Under the pieces are notes generated by a model, which made no database searches, had not been told where the DNA came from, and saw only the letters and a program-made list of their open reading frames with translations. This document shows, in pieces, positions 30,824-38,521 of a DNA stretch of 64,000 nucleotides. The translations under genes were made by a program, and so were the position numbers. The stretch is from Mycoplasma sp. (GTDB taxonomy: Bacteria; Bacillota_I; Bacilli_A; Mycoplasmatales; Metamycoplasmataceae): NCBI GenBank assembly GCA_024244685.1, contig JAAEOJ010000137.1:60436-124435 (forward strand), written 5' to 3'. The stretch's first letter is position 1. The number at the start of each line of letters is the position of its first letter.

Positions 30824-31008
30824 TACTTATCCTCTTTAGTACACATAAAACAAAAATCTTTCCTTAACCACCAATCTCCATCTATAAAAGAATGATGGTC
30901 TCCATGTTCAGATTCTAAACACTTTTCACAAATCAAATGGCCATTTTTACAAAACAAACCTTCGTCTATTGGTAATGCTCTGTTGCATTTATCACATTTT
31001 CTGTTCAT
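30823..31008 (-). CDS. Small RING/B-box-like zinc protein
   Basis: 61 residues. CDKCNRAL, FCKNGHLICEKCLESEHGDHHS, then CFMC: eight to nine Cys/His in an order like a RING or B-box cross-brace. Two zinc ions are plausible. Such folds are rare in phages; whether it acts in protein binding is unknown. It overlaps the next gene by one base. Confidence 0.65.
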   Translation of the reverse strand: MNRKCDKCNRALPIDEGLFCKNGHLICEKCLESEHGDHHSFIDGDWWLRKDFCFMCTKEDK

Positions 31009-31318
31009 CTATTTTCTCCTCTTCTATAAACCCTATTAAAATATAGTCCACAAATCTAGCTAGATTTGTGTTTCTTTGTAATACCATCACGTCGCCTTTC
31101 TTACAAAGGCTATAAACAGGCAAGTCAACAACAATCTCTTCGTATTTTTCTTTATCCTTAAACTGAAGAAAACAAGTCCCATTATCTTCTAATCGCTTAC
31201 CTATTATATGTCTGTTGATTTTCTCTCTGTTTTCTCCGAAGTACATTAAGGAAAACATTCCGCATATACAGACTGTTAAAATCACATAAAAAATAATGGC
31301 AGGTTTGTATCCTTTCAT
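30992..31318 (-). CDS. Single-pass membrane protein
   Basis: 108 residues. N-terminal hydrophobic helix (about 7-26), then a soluble domain with GDVMVLQRNTNLARFVDYI. Overlaps the zinc protein by 17 bases. Function unknown. Confidence 0.65.
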   Translation of the reverse strand: MKGYKPAIIFYVILTVCICGMFSLMYFGENREKINRHIIGKRLEDNGTCFLQFKDKEKYEEIVVDLPVYSLCKKGDVMVLQRNTNLARFVDYILIGFIEEEKIDEQKM

Positions 31319-31330
31319 GATTGCTCCCTC

Positions 31331-31516
31331 TTATAGTTTACTTAATCCATTGATATATCCCTCATGTGTGTTTATGAGAGCCTTCAATACTCTTGTTCTT
31401 TCCTCTACATAAGCAGTCCTTTTCTCTTCACTTATTGCATATATTGAATTTAATTCTTTTTCGCATTCTTCTTTTTCCTCTTTATATTTTTTAATTAGTA
31501 GTTTTATCTTATTCAT
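31331..31516 (-). CDS. Small coiled-coil protein
   Basis: 61 residues, similar in layout to the 33456-33611 protein (KLLIKKYKEE..., then a second helix). A likely helical hairpin. ATG with AAAAGGAGACAAAG. Function unknown. Confidence 0.6.
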   Translation of the reverse strand: MNKIKLLIKKYKEEKEECEKELNSIYAISEEKRTAYVEERTRVLKALINTHEGYINGLSKL

Positions 31517-31528
31517 CTTTGTCTCCTT

Positions 31529-31615
31529 TTAAAAAATTCTTTCATCAATATCTGCTTTTACTTGACCTCTTCCGTTTTTTGCACAAAAGAACACGATATA
31601 AGTAAATTTACTCAT
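31529..31615 (-). CDS. 28-residue peptide
   Basis: A short frame (MSKFTYIVFFCAKNGRGQVK...) with AAAGGGGAAATAG before its ATG, filling an otherwise empty gap. Could be real or chance. Confidence 0.35.
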   Translation of the reverse strand: MSKFTYIVFFCAKNGRGQVKADIDERIF

Positions 31616-31642
31616 CTATTTCCCCTTTATTTTTAGTCCTCT

Positions 31643-31927
31643 TTAATTATTGGTCGCCCCACATGATTTACATTTATTGCTCTTTTTCATTGAGCCTCCA
31701 CAATATTTACATACAGCCCCCTTTGTTCTTAATCCATTTACTTTTTTGGGCTTGAGATCTTTAGTTCCCCAAAAACCCCAAACAACAAATGCCATAACAA
31801 AAACGCCCTTGACATATGACCTATAAAAATCAGCTCCAAGCTTGCCATTTAAATAAGCAACAGTAAAAGCCACAAACAAAACAAATCCACCAATCATGAA
31901 TAACAAAAGATAGTGCTTTGCCTTCAT
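31643..31927 (-). CDS. Two-helix membrane protein with C-terminal zinc ribbon
   Basis: 94 residues from ATG 31927 (TTTAAAGGAGTCAAT upstream). Two hydrophobic helices (about 6-28 and 36-52), then CKYCGGSMKKSNKCKSCG, a compact zinc ribbon. The layout resembles bacterial zinc-ribbon membrane proteins of unknown role. Confidence 0.7.
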   Translation of the reverse strand: MKAKHYLLLFMIGGFVLFVAFTVAYLNGKLGADFYRSYVKGVFVMAFVVWGFWGTKDLKPKKVNGLRTKGAVCKYCGGSMKKSNKCKSCGATNN

Positions 31928-31957
31928 ATTGACTCCTTTAAAATAATTCTTAAGTCT

Positions 31958-31986
31958 ATAGTAACACAATCAATATTAAAAGTGAA
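31958..31986 (-). promoter_or_regulatory. Promoter of the TTTACT family (variant)
   Basis: -35 TTCACT, 17-base spacer, -10 TACTAT. It has the shared flanking sequence but one substitution in the -35. Fires 31643-31927. Confidence 0.7.
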
Positions 31987-32014
31987 GCATTATTTATATT
32001 TAAATTAAAAAAGG

Positions 32015-32266
32015 TCATTTAAGCCTTTTCTTTATTTGTTTCTCTATCTTTTTCTTATATGATTGAGGTAGGTTTATCAATTCTAATTGTTTTAGATCTA
32101 GGTTCTTAGTCTCACCTTTAATAACAACAGTTTCTCTAAGCCTCTGATCACAATGTAACTTTTTATTCCCTTTATCTATTTCCCTATAAGAATATGAGAA
32201 AACAAAATATTTTTCTCTATATTCTGATATTAACTCTTGACTTCTCTTGTCTCTATATAGTTTCAT
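32015..32266 (-). CDS. Hypothetical basic protein
   Basis: 83 residues, Lys/Arg-rich, helical C-terminus. A weak hairpin followed by T residues sits at its end (about 32005-32027). Transcript start is uncertain because the element copy B lies just upstream. No family recognised. Confidence 0.6.
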   Translation of the reverse strand: MKLYRDKRSQELISEYREKYFVFSYSYREIDKGNKKLHCDQRLRETVVIKGETKNLDLKQLELINLPQSYKKKIEKQIKKRLK

Positions 32267-32283
32267 TGCTTACCTCTTAATGT

Positions 32284-32362
32284 CCTCTCAGACGCACAAA
32301 AAGGCCCCTTCTAGGCGTTTTTATATCGATATAGTACAAACTATCGATTTAGATATAAAACG
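32284..32362 (-). repeat. Dispersed non-coding element, copy B, inside a large hairpin
   Basis: On the minus strand it runs from CGTTTTATATCTAAATCGAT to TTTTTGTGCGTCTGAGAGG and aligns with copies A and C. Flanking CCTCTCA and TGAGAGG, plus AAGGCCC/GGGGCCTT, can pair, so the whole 117-base gap after the RNA ligase gene could fold as one structure. One inner GGGGCCTTTTT part is terminator-like. Confidence 0.65.
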
Positions 32363-32383
32363 TTGTGAGAGGGCCTTATTGGT

Positions 32384-33406
32384 TTATTTTAACTCTTTTA
32401 ATTGAATAAAAAACCACTCTTTGGCCTTATTGGAAATACTTCTATTTACATTTCTTGCTTCTAGATTATTATTAACTAAGACATCTATCTCTTCGCTAAC
32501 AATATCATTGACAATCCATTTAAGGAAGTCACCTAATCTTTGAACACTGATAGTTTCCTCATTAAATATCTCTTTGATTCCCTGTTTCAGCCTATTTTCA
32601 GTAACGGCATACTCAACAAATTTATTGACTGTTTCTATTTTTTCTATGTCAATAGGGACTACCTCTTTTGATTTAATTACAGAGTGTTCTTTGCCTTTTG
32701 CCTTAAACTTATATCTTTGCCCTTTATAGTGCCCTATAAAAACAATTCCTTCTCCTGTACCACTAATTCCTTTGGTCTTTGCTACCGGACATTCTTTTTC
32801 TACTTCATTTACCCACTCTGTCATTTTGTTTGCAGCCTCTTTAGGGTTAGAAAAGTCAATATCAATAGTATAAGTCTTAAATCTTGCAATAGAATACAAC
32901 CCTCTTATGTCATTGTTTATGATATATTTATTGATATCTTCTACCCACTCAGTTCTATTCTCATAAATAAACTTAATTCCAAAAACATAAAAGGCTTTAT
33001 CTAATTGAGAGATAGCTACGCCCTTTTGAACACCTTTCCCGGACCACTCCCCATAGATAATAATTGACTCTACATCATTATTTTCATTAACTATTTTATT
33101 GAAGAGCTCTTTATAATGGTCTTTGTTGGCCTCAACATAAAAAGCGAAACCATAATTATCTTTTTGAATTGTGATAACATCTCTTCTAGATTGAGCCCAT
33201 ATCTCTTTTGTTTTTACGTTATATCCTACTCCTGCATTAGTTCCATGGAGCTTTATCGTTCCTGTGAATGTTACTGTAGGAGGGATTACTGATCTATCCA
33301 TGATAGGATTGTTGCTTTCATCTTTCCCTTGAAATTGTGCTGCATGCCTAATATCTTTTGTGATGTTCTTTAATAGTTTTGTCTTTCCAAATTGTTCGAA
33401 ACTCAT
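32384..33406 (-). CDS. RNA ligase, Rnl2-type
   Basis: 340 residues. The nucleotidyl-transfer lysine is K52 in TGTIKLHGTNAGV. Further motifs are visible: IIIYGEWSGKGVQKGVAI (motif III/IIIa region, about 115-132), GEGIVFIGHY and the KFKAKGKEHS motif V near 225-240. This set is typical of T4 Rnl2-like ligases that seal nicks in RNA using ATP. The C-terminal 90 residues are helical. It may repair tRNAs cut by host defences, in line with the phage tRNAs and nucleotidyltransferase (an inference). Start ATG with AAAGGGAGATAAGCAAA. Confidence 0.85.
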   Translation of the reverse strand: MSFEQFGKTKLLKNITKDIRHAAQFQGKDESNNPIMDRSVIPPTVTFTGTIKLHGTNAGVGYNVKTKEIWAQSRRDVITIQKDNYGFAFYVEANKDHYKELFNKIVNENNDVESIIIYGEWSGKGVQKGVAISQLDKAFYVFGIKFIYENRTEWVEDINKYIINNDIRGLYSIARFKTYTIDIDFSNPKEAANKMTEWVNEVEKECPVAKTKGISGTGEGIVFIGHYKGQRYKFKAKGKEHSVIKSKEVVPIDIEKIETVNKFVEYAVTENRLKQGIKEIFNEETISVQRLGDFLKWIVNDIVSEEIDVLVNNNLEARNVNRSISNKAKEWFFIQLKELK

Positions 33407-33455
33407 TTTGCTTATCTCCCTTTTTCTATTTTATATTTAGTCTCTCTATAAGCCA

Positions 33456-33611
33456 TCATAATTGCTCCAGCTCTGTAATCACTCTTTTTAATAGATGTGT
33501 TCTACCTTGAAAATAGCTCATAGCTGTTTTTTCGTGGATATACTTTAATTCTACCTCTGTATTCTTTACTTCCTCTTTATATTGATTTATTAGCTTTTCA
33601 AGTTTAGTCAT
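33456..33611 (-). CDS. Small helical-hairpin protein
   Basis: 51 residues, a coiled-coil pair related in layout to 31331-31516. First gene after the 33642-33670 promoter, with AAAGGAGACAAG before the ATG. Found by reading the gap. Confidence 0.5.
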   Translation of the reverse strand: MTKLEKLINQYKEEVKNTEVELKYIHEKTAMSYFQGRTHLLKRVITELEQL

Positions 33612-33641
33612 CTTGTCTCCTTTAAAGTGATTGTTGATTAT

Positions 33642-33670
33642 ATAATAACAAAATAAACATTAAAAGTAAA
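33642..33670 (-). promoter_or_regulatory. Promoter of the TTTACT family
   Basis: -35 TTTACT with TTTTAAT, 17-base spacer, -10 TATTAT, upstream of 33456-33611. Confidence 0.75.
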
Positions 33671-33677
33671 GGATTAT

Positions 33678-33833
33678 TTATAGACATTCTTTATCTACTG
33701 AGCTTATCATTTTTTCATTAGCTTTAATTACTGATTCTGCTGTTACATAGTGAGTTTTAGGCTTATGTCCACGCATAATCTTCTTATTTGCACGCTCTAC
33801 CATTCTTTTAGTAACAATTATTCTATTTTCCAT
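33678..33833 (-). CDS. Small basic protein
   Basis: 51 residues, with GAGTAAGGTG before its ATG. Basic and helical. It ends just before the promoter of the next transcript. No family recognised. Confidence 0.5.
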   Translation of the reverse strand: MENRIIVTKRMVERANKKIMRGHKPKTHYVTAESVIKANEKMISSVDKECL

Positions 33834-33837
33834 CACC

Positions 33838-34110
33838 TTACTCCTCAAAACCTAAATAGCTTCCTGTATACCACAAATCACCACTATATTGGATGTTTTT
33901 ATGACCTTCTTTCTCGAAATAACAAAAAAAGTCAACCTGATAACCGTTTGTCTCATATCTATCTTTGTTCATTTCGTAACCTTTGACTTTAAGTAATTGT
34001 TCAACTAAATCAATTGGGATTACTGCTGACCATTTAATGTTTTTGTTGTGATGAATTAAACCATAGACTGCCTCTTCTACTTCATCTATTAGTTCTTGTT
34101 TATACTTCAT
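33838..34110 (-). CDS. Hypothetical protein
   Basis: 90 residues, mixed alpha/beta, with an aromatic C-terminal half (GYQVDFFCYFEKEG). Coupled by an ATGA overlap to the coiled-coil peptide before it. No family recognised. Confidence 0.65.
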   Translation of the reverse strand: MKYKQELIDEVEEAVYGLIHHNKNIKWSAVIPIDLVEQLLKVKGYEMNKDRYETNGYQVDFFCYFEKEGHKNIQYSGDLWYTGSYLGFEE

Positions 34111-34202
34111 TTACTATCTCCTTCTATGTGTTGCTCTATCAGTTCACCTAGTCCTTTTATTTTCTCCTCTAGCTCTTTAATCCTCTTATCTACTTCTTTC
34201 AT
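34107..34202 (-). CDS. Short coiled-coil peptide
   Basis: 31-37 residues depending on start (ATG 34202 after AGAGGAG, or 34220). A single amphipathic helix. It overlaps the previous gene's end and the next gene's start, so translation looks coupled. Confidence 0.4.
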   Translation of the reverse strand: MKEVDKRIKELEEKIKGLGELIEQHIEGDSK

Positions 34203-34359
34203 TTTCTCCTCTATCTTCATCATATTTCTTTATCAATTCAGAAGTGCTATTGACTGTAACACTTCCTATTTCTTTGTTGTCTTTATAAATAGTTCCATGC
34301 CATCTCTTTTCATTTGACGCTTCTTTGTTTATTTTTGTGTAGTCACCTGGTATTTTCAT
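34186..34359 (-). CDS. Small hypothetical protein
   Basis: 57 residues, basic and polar with a Trp (WHGTIYKDNKEIGSVTVNS). ATG 34359 overlaps the stop of the 34356-34799 gene (ATGA), so translation is coupled. No family recognised. Confidence 0.5.
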   Translation of the reverse strand: MKIPGDYTKINKEASNEKRWHGTIYKDNKEIGSVTVNSTSELIKKYDEDRGENERSR

Positions 34360-34799
34360 TTCTTGCTCTCTTTTGTTGTATTAAGCTTACAGCTTTCACA
34401 ATTGATATCTGCCGCTTCTTCGTTTTCGCTGCACTTATTACACCTAAGTATAATGCTTAGCTTCTTGTAATAAGAATTATATATATCTATATCGCTGCAA
34501 ATCCCTTCTCTATCGCTATCTGTTAATGAACTGTCTATATCTAAAAGCTCATTCAATTCATAAGCCATTCTACCTGAATAATCCTTTAATTCTTCTATGT
34601 CTCTTTTCATATCTGCTCCCTCTTTGAAGATATTGTCTAGCCTTTTACAATAAGTGTCGTAGTTGCCTGCATCCTTCTCTATCTCTTCATCTTTCACAAA
34701 ACACCCTGTTAAGTCACAACAATATGTTGACCAAAAGCTATTGTACTTTTTATATGGACAATCATAACAGCGGGCTATCGTCTTGTTTATTCTTCTCAT
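34356..34799 (-). CDS. Cys-rich hypothetical protein
   Basis: 147 residues. N-terminal CYDCPYKKYNSFWSTYCCDLTGC resembles the Cys4 family opening; a C-terminal CNKC...CESC pair gives a second zinc site. Function unknown. Confidence 0.65.
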   Translation of the reverse strand: MRRINKTIARCYDCPYKKYNSFWSTYCCDLTGCFVKDEEIEKDAGNYDTYCKRLDNIFKEGADMKRDIEELKDYSGRMAYELNELLDIDSSLTDSDREGICSDIDIYNSYYKKLSIILRCNKCSENEEAADINCESCKLNTTKESKK

Positions 34800-34809
34800 T
34801 GTATCCCCT

Positions 34810-35244
34810 TCAAGTGCTTTTCTTTAGGTTGTTTTTCTGCCATTCTTTAAACTCTTCATATTGTTTTCTTCTCTTTGCTTTCTCGGTATTTCTTTTCTTT
34901 GTCGCTTCCTTTCGTTTTTCCTCTATATTCCTTATTCTTTCGCATTCTGATTGTCTGTACTCTGCATCATAAAGATATTTGGCATCTAAAGAAAATAATG
35001 TATCATAATTTCTAGCGCCACATTCGTCTACCTTAACAAAAACTAACTCTTCACATTCATCATAGCTATTGATGTGAATAAAATCCATATCTATCAACAT
35101 ATACGCATTCTCAATGTTTTTGCGATACCATGATAAGATAGCATTAGCTGCATCAGCTAAATCATTATTTGCACATACAGACTTCTCATACTGCTCTTTA
35201 TTCATCATATAAGCACTAAAAAACTCTTTACTCTCTTCTATCAT
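34810..35244 (-). CDS. Hypothetical protein
   Basis: 144 residues, acidic N-terminal half and a Lys/Arg/Glu-rich coiled-coil tail. First gene after the 35280-35308 promoter; ATG 35244 with GAGAGGGAAAGG upstream. No family recognised. Confidence 0.7.
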   Translation of the reverse strand: MIEESKEFFSAYMMNKEQYEKSVCANNDLADAANAILSWYRKNIENAYMLIDMDFIHINSYDECEELVFVKVDECGARNYDTLFSLDAKYLYDAEYRQSECERIRNIEEKRKEATKKRNTEKAKRRKQYEEFKEWQKNNLKKST

Positions 35245-35279
35245 GTCTAACCCTTTCCCTCTCTTAAAGTCTTAATTCT

Positions 35280-35308
35280 ATATTATCACATTACATATTA
35301 AAAGTAAA
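35280..35308 (-). promoter_or_regulatory. Promoter of the TTTACT family
   Basis: -35 TTTACT with TTTTAATAT, 17-base spacer, -10 TAATAT, upstream of 34810-35244. Confidence 0.65.
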
Positions 35309-35311
35309 GTA

Positions 35312-35878
35312 TTATACTAAAGATTCAAACTCCCCTAAAGACATCCATTTGTATCCGCCTGCTGTCTTTCTTTTTTTTGTGATAGCACAACAAATATGAT
35401 TTATTCCGGTGTGCTTCTTTGCTTTATAGATGCTATCATAAACCTCTACCAATTCGTTTTCTTTTGTCAATTGAGCTATGGATTTGTTTTTCTTTCCTTT
35501 CCATATTTCTTTGTTTTTTATGTATTGACTTATCTTTTTGTCTATTTTAATCCCGGACCTTAATGTAACACCGACAAGAGAGCTTGATTTACAAAAACTC
35601 TTTCCTAAAACACACCGATAATAAATATACTTTAAAATTTGTAAATATGACAAATGAGAGCGGTGAAACAAGGTTCCTGCTTTAAGCCCCCATTTCCTTT
35701 TACATTCCGAGCATTTCTTGTTTCCTGTGGACAGGTCGTATATTTTTAGACATCCACAATAAGGACACATAATTCCATCAGTCCAAAAAGCTTCTACAAA
35801 TAAGATTTCAGCTTTCTTATTGTTATTTATTTCTCTTAATTTTTTCTCATTCAACATCAAAAATTCTATGGAGTTCAC
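35312..35878 (-). CDS. IS1595-type zinc-ribbon/HTH protein with C-terminal NUMOD1-like domain (cassette 2)
   Basis: 188 residues, paralog of 13773-14330 with the zinc Cys at the same positions (C38, C41, C56, C59), then LKAGTLFHRSHLSYLQILKY. The C-terminal part (KENELVEVYDSIYKAKKHTG...GGYKWMSL) is NUMOD1-like. No DDE catalytic core. The start lies 32 bases inside the end of the sigma-ParB gene, the same overlap arrangement as in cassette 1. Confidence 0.65.
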   Translation of the reverse strand: MNSIEFLMLNEKKLREINNNKKAEILFVEAFWTDGIMCPYCGCLKIYDLSTGNKKCSECKRKWGLKAGTLFHRSHLSYLQILKYIYYRCVLGKSFCKSSSLVGVTLRSGIKIDKKISQYIKNKEIWKGKKNKSIAQLTKENELVEVYDSIYKAKKHTGINHICCAITKKRKTAGGYKWMSLGEFESLV

Positions 35879-37283
35879 TTTTTATTTCCTTTTCTTCAAG
35901 TAAAATATTTAGTTCAGAAACACTATCAACAAAAACAACTTCATTAAACCTATCTATATGGTTGCGTAAAAATAAAAACAATGGAGAAGTTATGGATTGA
36001 TTCCAAAACAAATCTTTGTTTTGTTTTATTCTTTTAAATGCTGACAAGATAGTCTCAAAGATCATCTCATCCTCATCTCTATATTTAATGAGGCCTTTTC
36101 TGAAGTTATCCCTCGTATTTGTAATATCTGATATTTTTAACAACATCAAAATAAAAGTAAGGCTAAAATATTCATTTTCCAGCCTCCTTATCTTAAGATA
36201 ATCAACATACTGAAGCCCACAATACAATTTCAAATAGTCAGCAATATCCCAAGTTTTCTTTTGGGTGTTGTACTCTATTATTCTTTGTCCGACCTGTTTT
36301 GCTGTCATGCCATTCAAGTCCTCAATAACATAATAGTATTCTATATCAATACCTTTTCTTAATATTGACTGTTGGGCTTCATATCTATGTTGACCATCGA
36401 TAATGACGGCTCTTCCTTCAAAATTGCCTAAGATAATAGGCTCTGTTTTCCTGTACCCTTCCTTTTTTAGTGAGTCCATTAATGGCTTTAAAATTTTTTC
36501 TTTGATTTCTCTATTATGTTCAAAAAAACATAACGGATCTTTCGATTTGTAGATGTCTATTTCGGCTTTAATATGTTCCATCTCGTTTATTTCGACCTCC
36601 TTAGTATGAACTAGATTAGACTCACAGGGAGAAAATCCTAACTTTTCTAGTTCTCTTTTCAACCTAAACTTAGCTTCCATAACAATTTTTTTTATTTTTT
36701 GTTCCGAAAAACCTCTTTCAATGGCTATTTCGGAAATAGTTTTTTCTTCAATGAGATATTGTTTTATAATCATTTTAACGGAATCATTACTTAGGTTTTC
36801 GATTGTTGCAATGGCAGTTTTCATTATCTCATTCTTTACAAGTTGTTGTTCTGTATTATAACCTGAAGGAATTATATCTTGTAACTCCCCACTACTTTGG
36901 TCGTCTGAAAATTTTTTATTTAAAGAGATTGAATTTCTAATCTCCTGTTTAGAGTTCTCACTACATCTCTTTTTACTTTTTTTAAGTAAAGCACTCTTTT
37001 TTAGTCCCGCTTCCAAAGAAACAAATTTCCTAAGCCTATCTCTAATGTAATATTGAGCCCACCTTAAAAAGGATTCACCCTCCTTAAAGGTTCCTATGGC
37101 TTCTAGTGTTGCAATATAAGATTCTTGCAAATAATCATCAGACAAGCTGTTGTAGTTGTTTCTCTTCATCGCATATAACAAAAACGGCCTTATTTTTTTT
37201 AATAGCATTCCTTGTTTTTGTTTGTTGCCTTTGGCTTCTACTGCTAACTTTGACAATTCGACATTCAAATCTTTATATTTCAA
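35847..37283 (-). CDS. Sigma-like domain fused to ParB-like domain (cassette 2)
   Basis: About 478 residues from TTG 37283, placed just after AAAGGGGGG and close to the promoter; a longer frame exists but its first 24 codons overlap the promoter. The N-terminal 225 residues resemble the sigma-like trio at 3344-5410, including the region-2-like DDYLQESYIATLEAIGTF and a C-terminal HTH (TISEIAIERGFSEQKIKKIVMEAKFRLK). From about 238 on it is a ParB-like domain (FFEHNREIKEKI, AVIIDGQHRYEAQQS, IIEYNTQKKTW.IADYLKLYCGL) paralogous to 14302-15033. A sigma-ParB fusion is unusual. Role unknown. Confidence 0.65.
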   Translation of the reverse strand: MKYKDLNVELSKLAVEAKGNKQKQGMLLKKIRPFLLYAMKRNNYNSLSDDYLQESYIATLEAIGTFKEGESFLRWAQYYIRDRLRKFVSLEAGLKKSALLKKSKKRCSENSKQEIRNSISLNKKFSDDQSSGELQDIIPSGYNTEQQLVKNEIMKTAIATIENLSNDSVKMIIKQYLIEEKTISEIAIERGFSEQKIKKIVMEAKFRLKRELEKLGFSPCESNLVHTKEVEINEMEHIKAEIDIYKSKDPLCFFEHNREIKEKILKPLMDSLKKEGYRKTEPIILGNFEGRAVIIDGQHRYEAQQSILRKGIDIEYYYVIEDLNGMTAKQVGQRIIEYNTQKKTWDIADYLKLYCGLQYVDYLKIRRLENEYFSLTFILMLLKISDITNTRDNFRKGLIKYRDEDEMIFETILSAFKRIKQNKDLFWNQSITSPLFLFLRNHIDRFNEVVFVDSVSELNILLEEKEIKSELHRIFDVE

Positions 37284-37303
37284 GTTCACCCCCCTTTCAA
37301 AGA

Positions 37304-37332
37304 AGAATACCACATTACAAGTTAAAAGTAAA
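37304..37332 (-). promoter_or_regulatory. Promoter of the TTTACT family
   Basis: -35 TTTACT with TTTTAA, 17-base spacer, -10 TATTCT. A weaker -10 than most. It drives the sigma-ParB gene. Confidence 0.65.
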
Positions 37333-37353
37333 GCTTTATTTAGTATAAATAAC

Positions 37354-37384
37354 AAAAAAATAACCCTCTAATATAGAGGGTTTT
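37354..37384 (-). terminator. Rho-independent terminator after TerS-like gene
   Basis: The stem AACCCTCT/AGAGGGTT with loop ATATT is followed by ATTTTTTTG on the minus strand. Confidence 0.8.
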
Positions 37385-37390
37385 AACAAC

Positions 37391-38041
37391 TTAATTTACA
37401 CTATCGCCATTGCTGTTTTGAGCTTCCCATTCTTCCTCTGTCAATGTTGGTTCTACTTTCAACACTCCTGTTGCATTACTAACATCAATCTGGATTTGCT
37501 CTCTAATTAACTTCTTGTATCTAGCAAGCTGTTGTAGGGCCTTATTTCTATCTGCTAGTTTAACAGTAGTTTGTTTGACCCTATCTTCGCCTTTGCCGAA
37601 ATATTTAGATTCAATTCCAACTATTACTCTTGACTTTTCACCTAATTCACTAAGTGAATTAAATTTAGGGCTACCATCAGCATTGATTATGTCTGCCGGA
37701 TCATATGTTGCCTCTAGCATATATTGTTTAACCACATTGAGTTCTGTTAACTCATTGAGCTTATTGATATACACTTCAATGAACTCTGCTACTGCTCCTC
37801 TTATGTTCTCTTGCGAGAGTAATTTACCTGCTGCTCCTGCTGCTCGCTTTTGAGTATAGCCCGCAACCAATGCAGCCCCCACACTATCAAAATTATAAAT
37901 AACATAATAAGAAACAAACATTTTATATCTATTTCTTAATGGCTTATAAAACTTACTTTTGTTATTGAGATATACACCTAGCTCATATCTTAGTGCTTTA
38001 AGTTGTTCTTCTGATTTATCAAAAATTTTATCGTCTTTCAT
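37391..38041 (-). CDS. Terminase small subunit-like protein
   Basis: 216 residues. An N-terminal FVSYYVIYNFDSVGAALVAGYTQKRAAGAAGKLLSQENIRGAV matches the helix-turn-helix of Terminase_2-type small subunits (AA..AGY...AA..G..LL...). The following helical region, including VKQYMLEATYDPADII, fits the family's central oligomerisation part. TerS recognises phage DNA for packaging. It stands alone here with its own promoter and terminator; the large subunit and structural genes are outside the window. Confidence 0.7.
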   Translation of the reverse strand: MKDDKIFDKSEEQLKALRYELGVYLNNKSKFYKPLRNRYKMFVSYYVIYNFDSVGAALVAGYTQKRAAGAAGKLLSQENIRGAVAEFIEVYINKLNELTELNVVKQYMLEATYDPADIINADGSPKFNSLSELGEKSRVIVGIESKYFGKGEDRVKQTTVKLADRNKALQQLARYKKLIREQIQIDVSNATGVLKVEPTLTEEEWEAQNSNGDSVN

Positions 38042-38047
38042 ATCCTA

Positions 38048-38076
38048 AATATAGCAAAAGTAAACAAAAAAATCAA
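38048..38076 (-). promoter_or_regulatory. Promoter of TerS-like gene
   Basis: -35 TTGATT, 17-base spacer (containing TTTACTTTT), -10 TATATT. Only about 6 bases from the start codon, so the leader is extremely short. It lacks the TTTACT hexamer in the -35 position, so regulation may differ. Confidence 0.6.
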
Positions 38077-38136
38077 GTACTTTTTAAATCATTGTTAGTG
38101 TATGCTTTTTTATACTATTTTTGATCGTCTTTTTAT

Positions 38137-38274
38137 TTACTTTTTAGGTGCCTCATTATTCGTTTTTACAATATCTTTTAACTTTTCATCAAACAGTTCC
38201 ACTTTCCAACTAATAAACACCCAACCTCTTTTTGTTTCCTTGAAGACCATTCCATTTACATCAATAGTGGTCAT
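38137..38274 (-). CDS. Small hypothetical protein
   Basis: 45 residues (MTTIDVNGMVFKETKRGWVF...). AAAGGAGACACT precedes the ATG. Expressed from the 38311-38339 promoter. Found by reading the gap. Confidence 0.5.
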   Translation of the reverse strand: MTTIDVNGMVFKETKRGWVFISWKVELFDEKLKDIVKTNNEAPKK

Positions 38275-38310
38275 AGTGTCTCCTTTAATTATAAAATATC
38301 GTATCTATTA

Positions 38311-38339
38311 AATATAATAATCTAATTTTTATAAGTAAA
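38311..38339 (-). promoter_or_regulatory. Promoter (TTTACT -35)
   Basis: -35 TTTACT, 17-base spacer, -10 TATATT, upstream of 38137-38274. Confidence 0.65.
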
Positions 38340-38357
38340 GAAGTTTTTCTATATTTT

Positions 38358-38480
38358 TTAGGTGGGGCTTTCTAAAAGTTCCCACATCAAAGATCTATCA
38401 TCAAAGCCATGAGGAAAAAATCTTTCAGTCATTAATTTGAGAGCCTTAATAAGTTTAGTGTGCTTTTGTTTAGGTGTCAC
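38358..38480 (-). CDS. Small hypothetical protein
   Basis: 40 residues from GTG 38480 with GAAAGGAAGTAAA upstream. Basic start, acidic end. Real status uncertain because of its size. Confidence 0.4.
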   Translation of the reverse strand: MTPKQKHTKLIKALKLMTERFFPHGFDDRSLMWELLESPT

Positions 38481-38496
38481 TTTACTTCCTTTCTAT

Positions 38497-38520
38497 GTTA
38501 GTGTATACTTTTTCATACAC
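38497..38520 (-). repeat. Short hairpin/direct-repeat motif
   Basis: AGTGTAT/ATACACT inverted repeat. A very similar TGTTAGTGTATGCTTTTTTAT occurs near 38093, so the motif flanks this pair of small genes. Confidence 0.35.
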
Positions 38521-38521
38521 T

